A stretch of 64,000 bases of DNA from assembly GCF_018320785.1 (NCBI RefSeq), contig NC_054886.1:31913732-31977731 (forward strand). The letters are read 5' to 3'. The position numbers and the translations under genes are program-made. Source of the DNA: Cheilinus undulatus. Lineage: Eukaryota; Chordata; Actinopteri; Labriformes; Labridae. How positions within the stretch are numbered: the first letter of the stretch is position 1; every line of letters begins with the position of its first letter. Below, one piece after another: positions 12,265 to 24,037 of this stretch. The notes beneath the pieces were generated by a model. That model had not been told where the DNA came from. It did not search any database and saw only the letters and a program-made list of their open reading frames with translations.

Positions 12265-12490
12265 AACACTACACATTATTATTATTATTATTTATTTTAT
12301 TTTATTTTTGGGCCTTTTCATGCCTTTATTTGATAGAGGATGGACAATGGATAGACTTGGAAACAGGGAACAGAGTGGGGAGAGACATGTGGTAAAGGGC
12401 CACAGGCTGGATTCAAACCCAAGCCGCCCGCGTGCATGGGTAGTGCCTTAAACCACTCGACCATCTGTGCTCCCAACACTACACGTTATT
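12265..12490 (-). mobile_element. tRNA-derived SINE, copy 1, with target duplication
   Basis: Read on the minus strand, the head at about 12474 carries a pol III A box (TGGTCGAGTGG) and B box (GGTTTGAATCC). The body ends in an ATAA/TAA-rich tail near 12281. Flanking direct repeats AACACTACACATTATT (12265-12280) and AACACTACACGTTATT (12475-12490) differ at one base, so insertion by target-primed reverse transcription is well supported. Confidence 0.85.
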
Positions 12491-12769
12491 AACCTTTTAT
12501 ACACTTTGACAGAGACCCCAGGAACACGGTTAGAACACTGAAAATAACTGTTTTCACTCTTTTACAGGAACACTGTTCAAAGGAGAGTGTCCACTCACAA
12601 CACCAGCAAGCCAACACCTTTACACACTGGCTAATTATATCCGCTAAAATTTAACCACAAATATCACTGGAAACATCATGGATTGAGCTGCTCTAAAACA
12701 ACTCAGAGAAAAAACTGAACACATTTAAACAGGTCGTTTTTTAGGGCAAATATTTTTTTAAATCAACAT

Positions 12770-13015
12770 CATTTAATGCTGTTACAGAAAGGCTATCTGA
12801 GATTTTTGTCTTTGATCTCAGACTTCCGGCATTAATCCAGGGATTCTGGCTTTATTCAGAATGCTGGCTTAAAAATCTGGCTTTAAACTCAGAAATCTAA
12901 CTTTGATTTAAAAATATGTAATAAAATTGTAAGTTTCTAACTTCAATCTCAGAATTGCGAGATTAAAGTCAGAATTCTGAGATTAGAGCAAGACGTCTGA
13001 GACTCACTCATTAAT
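12770..13015. repeat. Degenerate TCAGAATTCTGAGATTAAAG block
   Basis: Irregular repeats of 'ctcagaattc', 'tctgagatt', 'ctggcttta' and their complements, ending about 45 bp before the gene B signal-peptide exon acceptor. Similar in style to the AGATAAAAGTC array but with a different core. Confidence 0.5.
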
Positions 13016-13066
13016 GTCTTGACTAAATTTTGATCACATGACTTCCTGTTTCCTCTCAGGGAGAAG

Positions 13067-15756
13067 ATGCTCTCCAGGATCCTGCTGCTCATGAGCCTGA
13101 CCTGCTGTGTCTGTGGTTAGTCTACATCGTTAAGTTGGCTTAGCCTTGCATTAATGAGTGCCCGTTTATTGTACTAACACAAAAACAGCTCTGTTAATGT
13201 AATGGAGGTATTTAAAGAAGGGAAATGCATCACTATAAGACTTTTATTGCAGAAATATTGAGTATGACACAGGGAGGTGTTGTGCTACAGTGTTGTGAAG
13301 AAGTATTTGCCCCCTTCCTGATATCTTATTTTTGTGTATTTGTCACATTTAAATGTTTCAGATCATCAAACAAATTTTAATATCAGACGAAGATAACCAG
13401 AGTAAATACAAAAGGCAGTTTTTAAATGATGATTTTACTTATTAGGTGAAAAATGCCATTCAAACCTACCTGGCCCTATGCGGAAAAAGTCATTGCCCCT
13501 GATGTTAAAGCATGAATTAACCAGGAAGTTTAGTTGCATTTCCCTATCCACACCCAGGCCTGATTGCTACCAGACCTGTTGAGTCCAGAAATCCCTTGAA
13601 TAGAAGCTGTCAGACAAAGAGAAGTAGGCTAAAAGATCTCCAACACATCATGGTGCCACTGAAAGAAATTCACGAGCAGATGAGAAACAAAGTCACTGAC
13701 ATCTATCATTCTGGAAAGGGTTGCAAAGCAATATCTCAGGCTTTGGGATGCCAGTGAACCATGGTGAGAGCCATTATCCACAAATGGAGAAAACTTCAAA
13801 CATTAGTGAACCTTCCCAGGAGTGGTCAGTCTACCAAAATGACTCCAAGAGTGCACCAACGACTCACCCAGGAGGTCACAAAAGAATCCAGAACATCTAC
13901 AGACCTGCAGGTCTCACTGACTTAGTTAAGGTCAGAGTTCATGATTCAACAATCAGAAAAAGACTGGACAAAAATGGCATCATAGGAGAGGTCCATGCCA
14001 AAATTACTGCTGACCAAAAAGAACATAAAGGCTTGTCTCACATTTGACAAAAACATCCTGGTGATCCCCAAGACTGTTGGGAAAATATTCTGCAGACCAA
14101 CTAGACAGGGTAAAAATAACAGCATTACATCATCAGACCAACAGTCAAACATGGTGGTAGTGTCCCACCATCAGTTAATGAACTCAGTGACAGAAGCACA
14201 CCAGCAAGTCCACACCTGAATGGCTTAAAAAATGAAAAGAAGGCTCTGGAGTGGCCTAGTCAAAGTCTGGACTCAAACCCCCAATATGGCTGAGCTAAAA
14301 CAATTCTTCAAAGAAGACTGGGTCAAAATTCCTCCATAGAGATGTAAAAGACTCATTGCCAGTTATCACAAATGCTTGCTTGCAGCTGTTGCCACCAAGG
14401 ATGGAACAACCAGTTATTACCTTAAAGGGATACTTCAACATTTTGGCAAATTCGCCCATTGCCGTAATCCCTATAGTCTTAGTAATAGGTTCGTTACCTT
14501 TAGTTGTTGGTGCAAGCTGTTTTTAGATCTGCGCTGCCGAGTTCAGACCTGCTGTGCCAACTCAATGAAAGCAGACGGTATTCTGGCTTTCCTTCATCAA
14601 ACTCATCAAATACACGATCCAACAACTCCAAAATGCTCTCGTGGACAAGTTGTGACCTGCACATTCACCACGCTATGAAATAATAACGTATAAATATATG
14701 TAACATTATGACGCATGAAGCAAATACTCTGACCTATTTCTTGAGTAAACCACTGGGCGGAGTAACACAGTGCAGCAGCCATGTCTGGAATGTAGTTCGG
14801 GCTTTGCATTTAGCTTTAAAACGTCTCCGTCTCATAATGTTCCATGATTATTTCATAGCAGCGCTGATCTAAAAATAGCTTGCACCGACAACTGAAGGTA
14901 ACGAACCTGTTACTAAGACTATAGGAATTATGGCAGTGGGCAAATTTGCCAAAATGTTGAAGTATCCCTTTAAGGTAATGACTTTTTCACATAGGGACAG
15001 GTAGGTTTGATGGCTTTTTCCCTGAATAAACTGTAGCTTGACTTAACTAAGCATGCAGACCTACTGACTCTGGCTCTCTTTCTCAACAGGAGCATTTGAA
15101 GTGAATGTGACTCATTTCTTCAATCAGGCGGAGGAGAACCAGAACATCACGCTAGAATGGACGTTCACAACCAAAGCTGGAAGCTCACTCCACTCTCTGA
15201 AGATCGAGTGTTTATTGTTCACAAATCCCAAAAACTCAGTGCTGTTTCTTTTCCGGGATGGAGGGGAAGTCTCAGAGTCTCAGGATGAAGGTTTTAAAGG
15301 ACGAGTTCACTGTGACACAGACGACCTCAAAAGGGGGCGGATCAGACTCCACGTGTCTCCTGTCAGGGTGAATGACTCGGGTCTGTACCAATGTGAAGTC
15401 AGCACAGAGTACGGCTCCGGCTGGTACATCTGCTACCTCAATGTGACTGGTAGGTAAACTCGGATTTACTGAGACATTTATTCCTCAGGGACAAATCAGC
15501 TCCTAAAATTGTGTGTTGATTCTAACTAGTAGAGTGGGTTATTTTTCCTCACTTTAAAGAAATGTTTCCTCTCTTTACAGCGGCGAGGGATTCATCCAGA
15601 TCAGAGGCTGATTTGGAGACTGAGCCTGAAAGACTGGACTCGCGGAGCTGGGGATGGAAAGACATCTTCAGTAGACTGGCACTGACATTGGGGCTTGGTG
15701 GTGTGTTGGCTGCATTTGTCCTCAACCTTTATGGACTAATCCAAAGGCATCCATGA
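13067..15756 (+). CDS. Gene B: single V-set Ig type I membrane receptor
   Basis: Coding exons are 13067-13115, 15090-15449 and 15581-15756, phases 1 and 1 (585 nt, 194 aa). Residues 1-17 are a signal peptide nearly identical in pattern to genes A and C. Residues 18-136 are a V-set domain with NITLEWTF, GRIRLHVS and DSGLYQC; N-glycosylation sequons fall at N22, N35 and N134. Trp40 takes the B-strand cysteine place; cysteines are at 57, 118 and 131. An acidic stalk (140-156) leads to a WGWKDIF motif shared with gene A, a span at 169-190 and only four tail residues (QRHP). With almost no tail it cannot signal alone and would need a partner or act as a ligand. The intron between exons 1 and 2 carries a Tc1-like element. 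Same family caveat as gene A. Confidence 0.8.
13292..15030 (+). mobile_element. Tc1-like transposon remnant in gene B intron
   Basis: The left terminal region ('gaagtatttgccccc', then 'cctacctggccctatg' and 'aaaaagtcattgcccctg') is mirrored at the right by 'aatgactttttcacatagggacaggtaggttt'. Between them are decayed transposase frames, for example about 13721-14047 with a HTH-like 'STIRKRLDKNG', broken by stops and shifts. The element is interrupted at 14422-14973 by a second transposon and is not active. Confidence 0.75.
14422..14973. mobile_element. piggyBac-like MITE nested in the Tc1 remnant
   Basis: TTAA occurs exactly at both ends (14422-14425, 14970-14973). Just inside are inverted repeats starting AGGGATACTTCAACATTTTG. 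The mirror similarity extends for roughly 100 bp at about 90% identity by eye, through 'cctatagtc', 'ggttcgttacctt' and 'ggtgcaagct'. TTAA target use is the piggyBac hallmark. No transposase is present. Confidence 0.85.
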
Positions 15757-18700
15757 GTTTGATCCCTTATCAGACGGGTCTAAAATCTGCACTTTATCTC
15801 CCATGTTTATCATGAAGCTGAAATCACTCTTTGCACTTTAAGTACTGTATTTCTCTAAATCATGAAAGATTTAAACAGATAGTGAGATTCAATACATCAC
15901 TCCAATAAGCCTACTGCTTATTTAAAATTCCAACAGCTCTGTTAGATTTGACCCTCCTGGCATTACTAAACCTCCTTCCTGAGGGCAGAAGTCTAAACTC
16001 GATGTGCCAAGGGTCTCCCAGGATGGGCTTTGCTTTCTGTCTTGAAAGGGCAGGACTTTCATTAAGTTCTGGGGAGGGGATCTAATGACTGTTCTGTCAG
16101 TCACATTTATTACGAGCCCATCAAAATAAGACAAAATGAGGTAGTAGACATACCCAGCTCTGGAACTAACCTCTACAGCAGTGATCATCAACTGTGGGCC
16201 CGGGGTCCACATCAGGCCCCCCACATCCTCCCATCCGGCCCCCAGAGCATCACCAAATATATAGCAAGTGCAGAGGAAAAGAAATGTTATAGTATTTTTT
16301 ATTTTAAGTAAGCTCCTTACAGTTACATAAACAAGTCCAAAAACAAATTAGATTTAAACTGTTTCATCAGGAATGACTTTGTTTCTTTTTTTGTTCTTTT
16401 TTTCAGAAAACCACCTGTCGGCCGTTACTAGCAAATACGATGCCTGTTAAACACAAATGTATCAATCCATTCCTGATAAAACTGCCATTTTCTATGTCAA
16501 CTTTTTGCTTCAGGAATAGTTAGCTAAAATATCTTAATCGCCCCCTTATGGCTGGCTGCGATAAATAGGACTGATCTCACTGTTAGAGCCTAAAATGTCA
16601 TATATTTGAGAGAAAATAAAAATAAACCAAACTAGATAAAAATGCAATTTCAGCTGAAATTGCGTATGGATGCTGAGAGCTGAACTGTGGAGGAACTGCT
16701 GAAAATAGCATAAAAAAATCCCTGATAATAGCATAAAATAGATAAACAGCATGAAAATAGCATAGAAAATCTCTAAAAATAGCATAAAATGGCTAAATAA
16801 TCTAAAATAGCTGAAAATAGCATGAATAGCTAAAAAGCATAAAAATAACTAAAAAGCATAAAAATGGTTGAAAATTGCATAAAAGCAAAAGAGTGCAAAA
16901 CCTGATTAGTGAAAAATGTAAAAACAAAACATTTAAAAAGAGAGCCATTTATAATTTTGTCTCAAAATTTACACTTAAGAACATTCTTTTAAAATATTGT
17001 TCAGATGAGTGTTTTAAAAACTAAATTAATGCCATTTGTATGTGACAGTTTAAGGAAATGTTGATGCATGACGTGTGTGTCTGAAAGACTCCCAGGTTGC
17101 CATGGTGATCAAAGCCTGTATTTCATCATAGCTAATCAGTCATGGCTGAGATCAAAGCTAATTAGTCACACCTGTGAAAGCTTCTGTTTAAAACAGCTCA
17201 GATAACTGAGTTGAGTGGCCAGAATATGCACTCAAACAAAGTGAATTTAAGCTGTACTTGTGAAACCTAGCAGAAAACCAAAGGTATCATGAGAATCAGC
17301 AGAAGTTGCTGAACTTGATGATATATTTTTTATGTGTGGGAAGCGAAAAATCATGCTTCAAGAGCAAGTTAAAAAAAAGTGATTCAGAAAGCCCCCACTG
17401 AGAAACTCAGGATGAAAATTAGTATTAGTGCAGATGAACAGCTGTAGGGGTGTTGGTCACACTTTGAAGCTCAATGTGCCAAAATCGTTGATCCTTTTGA
17501 CCTCAAATCTTTTTTTTGTGAGCAAGAGGAGATGTGTGGCGACATTTTGTTGTTTATATTATAACTGTGGACCAACTTTTTTTCAGAGAGCAGTTTGTTC
17601 GGAAGTTCGGCCTCTTCTCACAACTCTTCTCCTGCACTCTAGCGATGATGTCATCACTCTTAGTCTCTCCATGTACTCCATTGTGAAACATCTGAGAGAG
17701 ACAAAATCTTCATAAAGTTTGATCAGCAAAAGCAAAATAGTTGAAAAAGTATAAATAGAATGAAAAAGTACTAAAAATAGCTGAAAAGAGCACAAAAAGC
17801 TGAAGAGTATGATAGTAGAAAAGTTAAAATAGCCCAAGGAGTGCCAAAGTTATGAGGAGTTGAAAAAAGTGCAGATTTGTGAAATTTTGCCATCTGTTTA
17901 ACATTGTTAAACAAAGTTAAATATTTTAAAATTATAAAAGCTAGAAATAAGAAAAGTCATAGCAATCGAATGACAAACTGAATTTTTTAAAGTTCAAACA
18001 TGTCGATACGACAAAGTATGATGGAGGATTTTGTAAATGCATTCAAATGAATGTATTCTCTGTGCAAAATGCCAGCTGAGGACTCAGGTCTAGATCCTTT
18101 ACTGTGTTCAGACTGGTGCTGAAAGGGATCAAAATGCAGGGACAGAAATGAAACTGTTACATGTGAAACATTTAACTTTTCAACCAACAGGGATTTTCTA
18201 AAGAAAAAAAGGGTATATTTAAAACCGTGCACTGAGTAACTTTTCCACTTTTCTATACACTGTTGCCTTCATGAATCTGGGATAGAGGCCCTTTATGGTT
18301 GTTTACCAATCACAACATCGATACATGTTTTAGAATCAGGATTGTTTTTTATTGAAACTGCACTTTATATGAAATTTATTTGGCACATAAATGAGCAATC
18401 ACTGAGGTTGTTAGTGAGAGCTGATGCGACAGCTGCTGTCCCACAGAGCAGTTCTGCTCCTAAATTTACAAATCTGAGCCAGAACAAGGAGATAGATCTG
18501 CTTTTAAGGGCACACATGCATGCACTGAAATACTGGACAGTCAGGAAATGTTGCGGCAATGGAGACAGAAGGGTTTTTTTGTTCATTTCTACTGTGAAGT
18601 TTTAAGCTCTTACACTGGATGCTCTGTCATGGCACTGCAACTTCATTTTCACCTTCGCTTTATTTCTTGCTTATTTATTGTTGTGCAGATTTTTGAAAAG

Positions 18701-18857
18701 CATGGACTAATTTTGAGGATTTTTTTTTTGTGCGTATGTGAATTTTATTTTAAATTAAATATTTGTTCAGTAATTTGATGAAGAACATACTCTATACACT
18801 CTTAGAGTAACATGCAGGAACTCTAACTCGGTGGATAACTTCGCCCATGGTGCAGAT
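15757..18857. other. Intergenic between genes B and C: repeats, no gene
   Basis: 3' flank of gene B. It includes a hAT-like end fragment (16182-16260, 'atcatcaactgtgggcccgggg'), blocks of loosely repeated 'aaaatagcataaaa' / 'agctaaaa' words (16545-16910, 17715-17850), and otherwise unremarkable AT-rich sequence. Short open frames here show no recognisable protein pattern. Confidence 0.5.
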
Positions 18858-18858
18858 T

Positions 18859-19789
18859 AGGGCTGAATGATTCGCAAAAATAATCTGTGATTTTGTTGCG
18901 ATTTGATATGCAGCTGTTACTATGTACCTCATCTTGAAGAAATTCAAGCAATAAATCATTCTCTATTACAACCTACACTTGGTCAAGCAGCATGGTTTGA
19001 CTTTCCAGCAAGTGCTTAGCTAGAAACCCCCATATGGATAGAAGCATTTATGACAATGTGTACTGAATACAATGAAATTATTCAGAAGCAATTAATCCAT
19101 AGTAGCAGAATGTGAAAAGGAGGGAGCAACAGACTTTAAGCTATAAAGGAGGAGGCTGGGGTGGAGGAGGTAAAGCTTTAGTCTATAAAGGAGGAGGCTG
19201 GGGTGGAGGAGGTGAATCTTTGCCAGCAGCAGTGTGGTGCATCAGCATTGATGCCAGCAGGGATTAGTAAGGAGCACATTACCTTTAAATGGACCGCTGT
19301 GTTGAGAGGAAGAGCTGTGATTGGCTGTGGGAGATGGGAGGTGATAATTGGGATCAGCTGGCTCTCAGCCAATCACAGCTATGGGTATGATTTACGTGAA
19401 CTAATGCTAAGTTTCATCAATATTAGATCCAATGAACTAGGGCAGAACAATTAAAACATACATCTTATTGCAGTTATTGTTGCTCATATTGCAAATTTGA
19501 TCTCATTTGCTTCATTGAATGGGGGTTATTGTTTTTATGTCACTTGTTTTAATTAAGAAACGTGTACATAAAACACGATATGGACAATTTTTATGAACCA
19601 TTTTATAAAAAACTACAGCTGAATGTTTGGAAAATGTGCATAAAATCTCTGCAGCTGCAACAAATGAATGTATTAAACTGGTATTTTGACATATTTCAAG
19701 TTAAAGCAATATTTCAATGTCTGTGATTTGTAAATTGCAGCATGCCATACTGCGATTTAATCTCATTTGCAATGAATTGCCCAGCCCCA
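18859..19789. mobile_element. hAT-like MITE, GGGCTG..GATT ends
   Basis: The left end 'agggctgaatgattcgcaaaaataatc' and right end 'gcaatgaattgcccagcccc' form imperfect inverted termini of a type very common in teleosts. An internal 43-bp direct duplication ('ctataaaggaggaggctggggtggaggaggt') occurs around 19142 and 19185. No transposase frame. Confidence 0.5.
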
Positions 19790-20599
19790 GTAAAGATGTG
19801 TCTCATATCAAAAAGAGCAACAATCCACCAGAGCCATGACCAGAAGAAGCCCAGCAGGGGTCGCTGTACGGGGTTAGGCTGTTTTTAAATGTTTTTGTGG
19901 TCGATAAAAGTTCAAGTCTAACTTTTATATTGTAGTATTAATCATTCAAAGCAGCTAAGTTGTTTATGAGGCAAACAAAAACTCAGCGTTAACATCATTC
20001 AGTCTGTCATTCACCGAGTTTCATGTTTTGTCAGTGGGTCTTCTTTCACATGTGTCTTAAGATGGTTGTCTGATTAAATTATTTTTGCACTTTTAACTAA
20101 AAACGATTTCATTTGGAACAGTTGAAAAAAAATCTGCACAGTAGCTTTCATATGTAATTTTTATGTCAAATGTAATTTTTATATCTGTCTGATCAGCACA
20201 TAAGATTTTTATAAATACTGTCTTAATTTTAACACTGATGTCTCACAATAAACATGATAAATCTAATTTCTGCTGGGCTAACATGTCTTTATTCTCCTCC
20301 CACACTAGAATAAACATTTTAACAACACGTCATTTAGTTGATTTTCTTTTTTTTTTTGGGGGGGGGGGGTTAGAATCAAAAAGGAGAAATGTAGATTTTT
20401 TTTTTAGTTTTAAAGACAATTACTGACAAATCAGACTTTTTCATCTTACTTCTAACAGCTTATGTGAACAGTGCAGTATAAAATATTTTTATATTGTAAT
20501 AAAATTAGGGGTATATCACCATGACTGGTTTCCCATCAGTGTTTCTCAGCTGTCTCTGTTTCCTGTTTGAGCATTGTCTCTCTAATCACATTGGTGACA

Positions 20600-20735
20600 T
20601 GTGTCAGTCCACCCCCTGTGCCCTCATGTCTCACAGATAAGGACTTCCATCAGTGTGTATTACTCGTCTGTTTCTTAGAGCATATCACTCCCTGATGACT
20701 CGCAGCTTTGTCTGTATGATGCAGAAGAAAACAAG
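20600..20735 (+). other. Possible gene C 5' untranslated exon
   Basis: A segment ending in AAACAAG|GTAATG about 1.9 kb upstream of the gene C signal-peptide exon. Position fits the A and B gene plan, but I see no clear sequence similarity to their first exons and no IRF-type motif. Tentative. Confidence 0.2.
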
Positions 20736-20899
20736 GTAATGTCTGCATGATTATTATGGTGTGTGTTTAAATGAATGCTGTTGTAAGGGAAGACTGCTGC
20801 ATTTTAAGTTTGACTACTTGTGATGCTTTTCTCATTCAGGTTTTTCTTCCCTTTTTATTTGCAAATGTTGAAATAACAGCTTCAACACTTTGATCTAGA

Positions 20900-22500
20900 C
20901 CAAGGTTAGAATAGTTTTGGATTTTTCAATAGTTTTTATTTTTAGTTCATTTTCACTTTCTTTTTTTCAATTTCAGTTTAGTTTTTCTTTTTTCAAGATT
21001 TTTTTTTGGCTGTCTTTGGATAGGACGGTGGATAGAGTCAGAAACAGGGAGAGACATGCAGGAGATAGTGCCATGGGCCAGATTTCAACCCTGGTTGCCT
21101 GCGTATATGGCGTGCGCCTTAACCACTCGACTAACGGTGCGCCAATTTCAGTTTAGTTTCAATTAGTCTTTGCTGCTGGTTTGTTAGTAAAGTTTAGTTT
21201 TTATTTTGCAAAAATGCTTCGTTTCAGTTTCGTTTTTATTAGTTTTAGTGTTAGTTTTTGCAGATAGATGTCGGGGCTGAGTGAGCATCATACATTTTTA
21301 AAAACACAGTCAAACAGGCTGCTCTTCACTTTTCATTGTACTTATTTAAAGATGATGTCTGAATACAACTCCAGACATAAAACTACCACTGTGTGAAGTC
21401 TTAACCAATCAGATCAGGCCATTTTACTCTCCAGACTCTAGTGTAGGTGCCAGTCAGTATGGTTTTGTCAAAGACTAAAACTAAGGATGTTTTGTGTGTC
21501 TGTTTTGATTTTACTTTAGTTCGTTTTGAAAGCGCACTATACAGTTTTAGTTAGTTTTTATTTTTTCAGTAAAGCTGAAAAAGCTTAGTTTTGATTGAGA
21601 CTCGGTTAACTAAAATGGTTTTTAAATTTTAGTTTTAGGAATTTAGTTTTAGTTAAATGAAATGATTTTTGAATTTTAGTTTTAGTAATTTAGTTAGTTT
21701 TAGTTAACTGAAATGATTTTTGAATTTTAGTTTTAGCTATTTAGTTCGTTTTAGTTAACTGAAATGATTTTTGAATTTTCGTTTTAGTAATTTAGTTGTA
21801 ATGATTGTATTAATCTGAAGTTTTGTGTGTGAACCCAAGAGCAGAGCCGGAGACTAGGAAGCAGTTTTAAAAGGTTTAATGAAGGCACACAGGAGTGAGG
21901 GAGGGGGGAATCCAGGTCCAGGGAGTGAGAGGTTTCCAGTGAAGCAGAGGCTTGAAGGGTGGGAGGGGGGGAAGGGATCCAAGAGCTTGAGTCGGTGCGA
22001 GAGTGAGGCAGTGTGGCAGAGACTGGGCGATACTGAGGGCACGTGGAGGCACTGGAAAAGGCGAGAGAGAGGCGGATTAGTCGAATATCAACAAACAATT
22101 CAAAAGGCAGTAATAATCTTAATCTCTGAGGAGAATCTCGAGACGGCCACGATACCACAGTGAGCGGGATTCTTCTGGCGTCCGCTTCTTCTCAGAGGAG
22201 AGCTTAAGAGGGAGTGGTGATTGCGGTGATGACGTGCAGGTGCGGTGGTGCGGAGGTGCCAGTGCCCAATCAGTGCAGGTGCGCCCAGTCTCTGTGAAGA
22301 AAACAAAAGAAAACTCGCGGCAGGAAGTGGCTCGCAGGAACTTATCAAAATAAAACAAAGAATGTGCAATCACCACATTAGTTAACTGAAATGATTTGTG
22401 AATTTTAGTTTTAGTTATTTAGTTAGTTTTAGTGAACTGAAATGATTTTTGAATTTTCATTTTAGTTATTTAGTTCATTTTAGTAAACTATAATAACCTT
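20900..22500 (+). repeat. TTTTAGTTTTAGTTA-type repeat block with two insertions
   Basis: Reiterated 'gttttagttttagt', and from about 21590 a clearer unit 'gttaactgaaatgatttttgaattttagttttag' of about 50 bp repeated several times. A SINE interrupts it at 20985-21143, and an unclassified GC-richer segment of about 590 bp at roughly 21790-22378, after which the same unit resumes. The block lies just before the gene C signal-peptide exon. Confidence 0.6.
20969..21159 (-). mobile_element. tRNA-derived SINE, copy 2, perfect 16-bp target duplication
   Basis: On the minus strand the head near 21143 reads with an A box TAGTCGAGTGG and a B-box-like GGTTGAAATCT. The body matches copy 1 in 'catgtctctccc' and 'tctatcca', and the A-rich tail ends near 20985. 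AATTTCAGTTTAGTTT is present intact on both sides (20969-20984, 21144-21159). Confidence 0.85.
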
Positions 22501-22630
22501 GAATTAGACTGCCAGTGAGGTAAAGACTTATTTCAGGAGCAGGAGGCGTCGGTTTTGTTTTTCTTCTTCTTTCCTCTCTCACCTCGTGTGTTCGTTTCTC
22601 CTCAGCTCAGGCTCCTCTCACCACAACAAC

Positions 22631-24037
22631 ATGATCTCCAGGATGCTGCTGCTCTTCATCCTGGCCCGCTGTGTCTCAGGTCAGTTTTAAATTTTTAGGT
22701 ACTTTCATGGAATTTTGGGGAAATTATTTTAAATTTTGTGGGAACTATGTTTGACATTTTCCTGCATATAACTGAAAATTGTAAGGAATTTCTTTTCATG
22801 AATTTTCCTTGGAATTGCTATCTGCAATTGTCTGGAAATCTGGCTGGAAATTTTAATTTTCATGGAATTATGGAAAACATGTTCCTATATTATGAGGAGT
22901 TTGATAAGTAGTTTGAGGGGGAATTTGCATTGAAATTGTTCTGTATTTTAATGGGAGTTTGAGAAAATTATTTGAAAATGGGTTGGGGGGTTGGTTGTAG
23001 TTTAAAAAATGTTCATGAATATCACTGGAAATTTTGGGGAATTGTTTTTAATTTTAGGGGAATTAAATTCAAAAATTTGTATAATATTCTGATGAACTAT
23101 GGGGAAAATTATTTGTAATTTGATTGCAGATGTTTGGTGGAATTTGTTTTAAGTTGTAGGGAATTTTCTAGGAAAATTTCAAGATTTTCAATATTTGTTG
23201 GGGAAAGTTGCATTTAAGTTTTTTGGCTTTTAAAGTAAATGTTTGGGGAATATTTGAGGAAAATCTGTTTTTATGTTTGACATTCAGCCAAAATGTAAGG
23301 TCAAATTCCCCTTAGTTTCTGCTGAAACAGAACCTTCTGGAGAGTGTTGTTCCGTTTAAGGTTTCTCTTCAGGTTTTAAACTTATCAGACAATATTTATC
23401 CCAAAAAGGTGGGAGAAAACAGAACAGCTCAGGTCTCAAGAGGTCAGAGTGATCATGTCAGCCGACTTTCCCTCTGTGTCTCCCTACAGGAACCGTTCTG
23501 ATACATGCAGCTCAGGCCTCCTATTGGACAAATGATGGCAAGAACGTCACCTTTGAGTGGACATTCACAGTAAACTTCAACATTTCCTTCCAGTCTCTGA
23601 ACATTCTGTGTGGCAGCTTAAATCCTTAGAAAGACTCAGTCACATTTCATCTTCAAGAGGGAGTCGAGGTCCCGGAGTCTCAGGATCCATGGTTTGCAGG
23701 AAGAGTCCACTTCGACAGAGATGTCCTCAAAGAGGGATGCATCAGACTTCATGTGTCCAAACTGAGGTCTGGCGATGAGAGCGTTTACATGTGTGGAGTG
23801 GAGACAAACTCCGGAGTGGGCTTGGCTCAATATTTGCTGCATTTGACAGGTAGGTTAAATTAGAAGGAACATGTTTAATCCGTCCGTTTGTGTTTTAATG
23901 GCTAACTCTAGTCTGTTGTTCTGCTTACAGAAGCATGGACTAGGACTGGCATAGTGGTGCTAGTCCTCTGTGTAGCGGTTCAAATACTTCTGCTGGTTGC
24001 TGGGTTCATGCTTCGTCAAAAGTCCAGATCCCTTTAA
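22631..24037 (+). pseudogene. Gene C: V-set Ig receptor with in-frame stop
   Basis: Third paralogue, with coding exons 22631-22679, 23490-23849 and 23931-24037 and the same phase-1 junctions. The signal peptide (MISRMLLLF) and the V-set exon (NVTFEWTF, Trp40, Cys57, GRVHF, VYMCGVE) are recognisable. The last exon encodes a 20-residue span and a basic tail (RQKSRSL). Codon 63, TAG at 23627-23629, is in frame; the aligned gene A codon is CTC (Leu) and gene B lacks the position. Everything after the stop stays open for 109 codons and both splice sites are canonical. That pattern suggests a recent single-base loss, an individual null allele, or a sequencing error rather than old decay. If translated as written, a 62-residue secreted stub results. 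Another possibility is an alternative acceptor that skips the stop, but I see no good one. Confidence 0.75.
22690..23290 (+). repeat. Degenerate GGAATTTTGGGGAATT block in gene C intron 1
   Basis: The intron between signal and V-set exons is mostly loosely repeated 'ggaattttgggg', 'aaattattt' and 'ggaatttg' words without fixed period. It is another example of the degenerate arrays that fill introns across this window. Confidence 0.5.

Noticed and set aside
12410-12474. Functional tRNA gene at the SINE head
   Set aside because: A and B boxes are present, but the cloverleaf pairs do not close and target duplications plus an A/T-rich tail show it is a SINE.
13721-14047. 108-codon plus-strand frame as a host gene
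   Set aside because: It lies between Tc1 termini and has transposase-like order; treated as a transposon fragment.
21784-22376. Several open frames on both strands in the GC-richer stretch before gene C
   Set aside because: They overlap in four frames, are Ser/Pro- or Gly/Arg-rich by composition, and lie in a segment inserted into a repeat; no splice-consistent gene.
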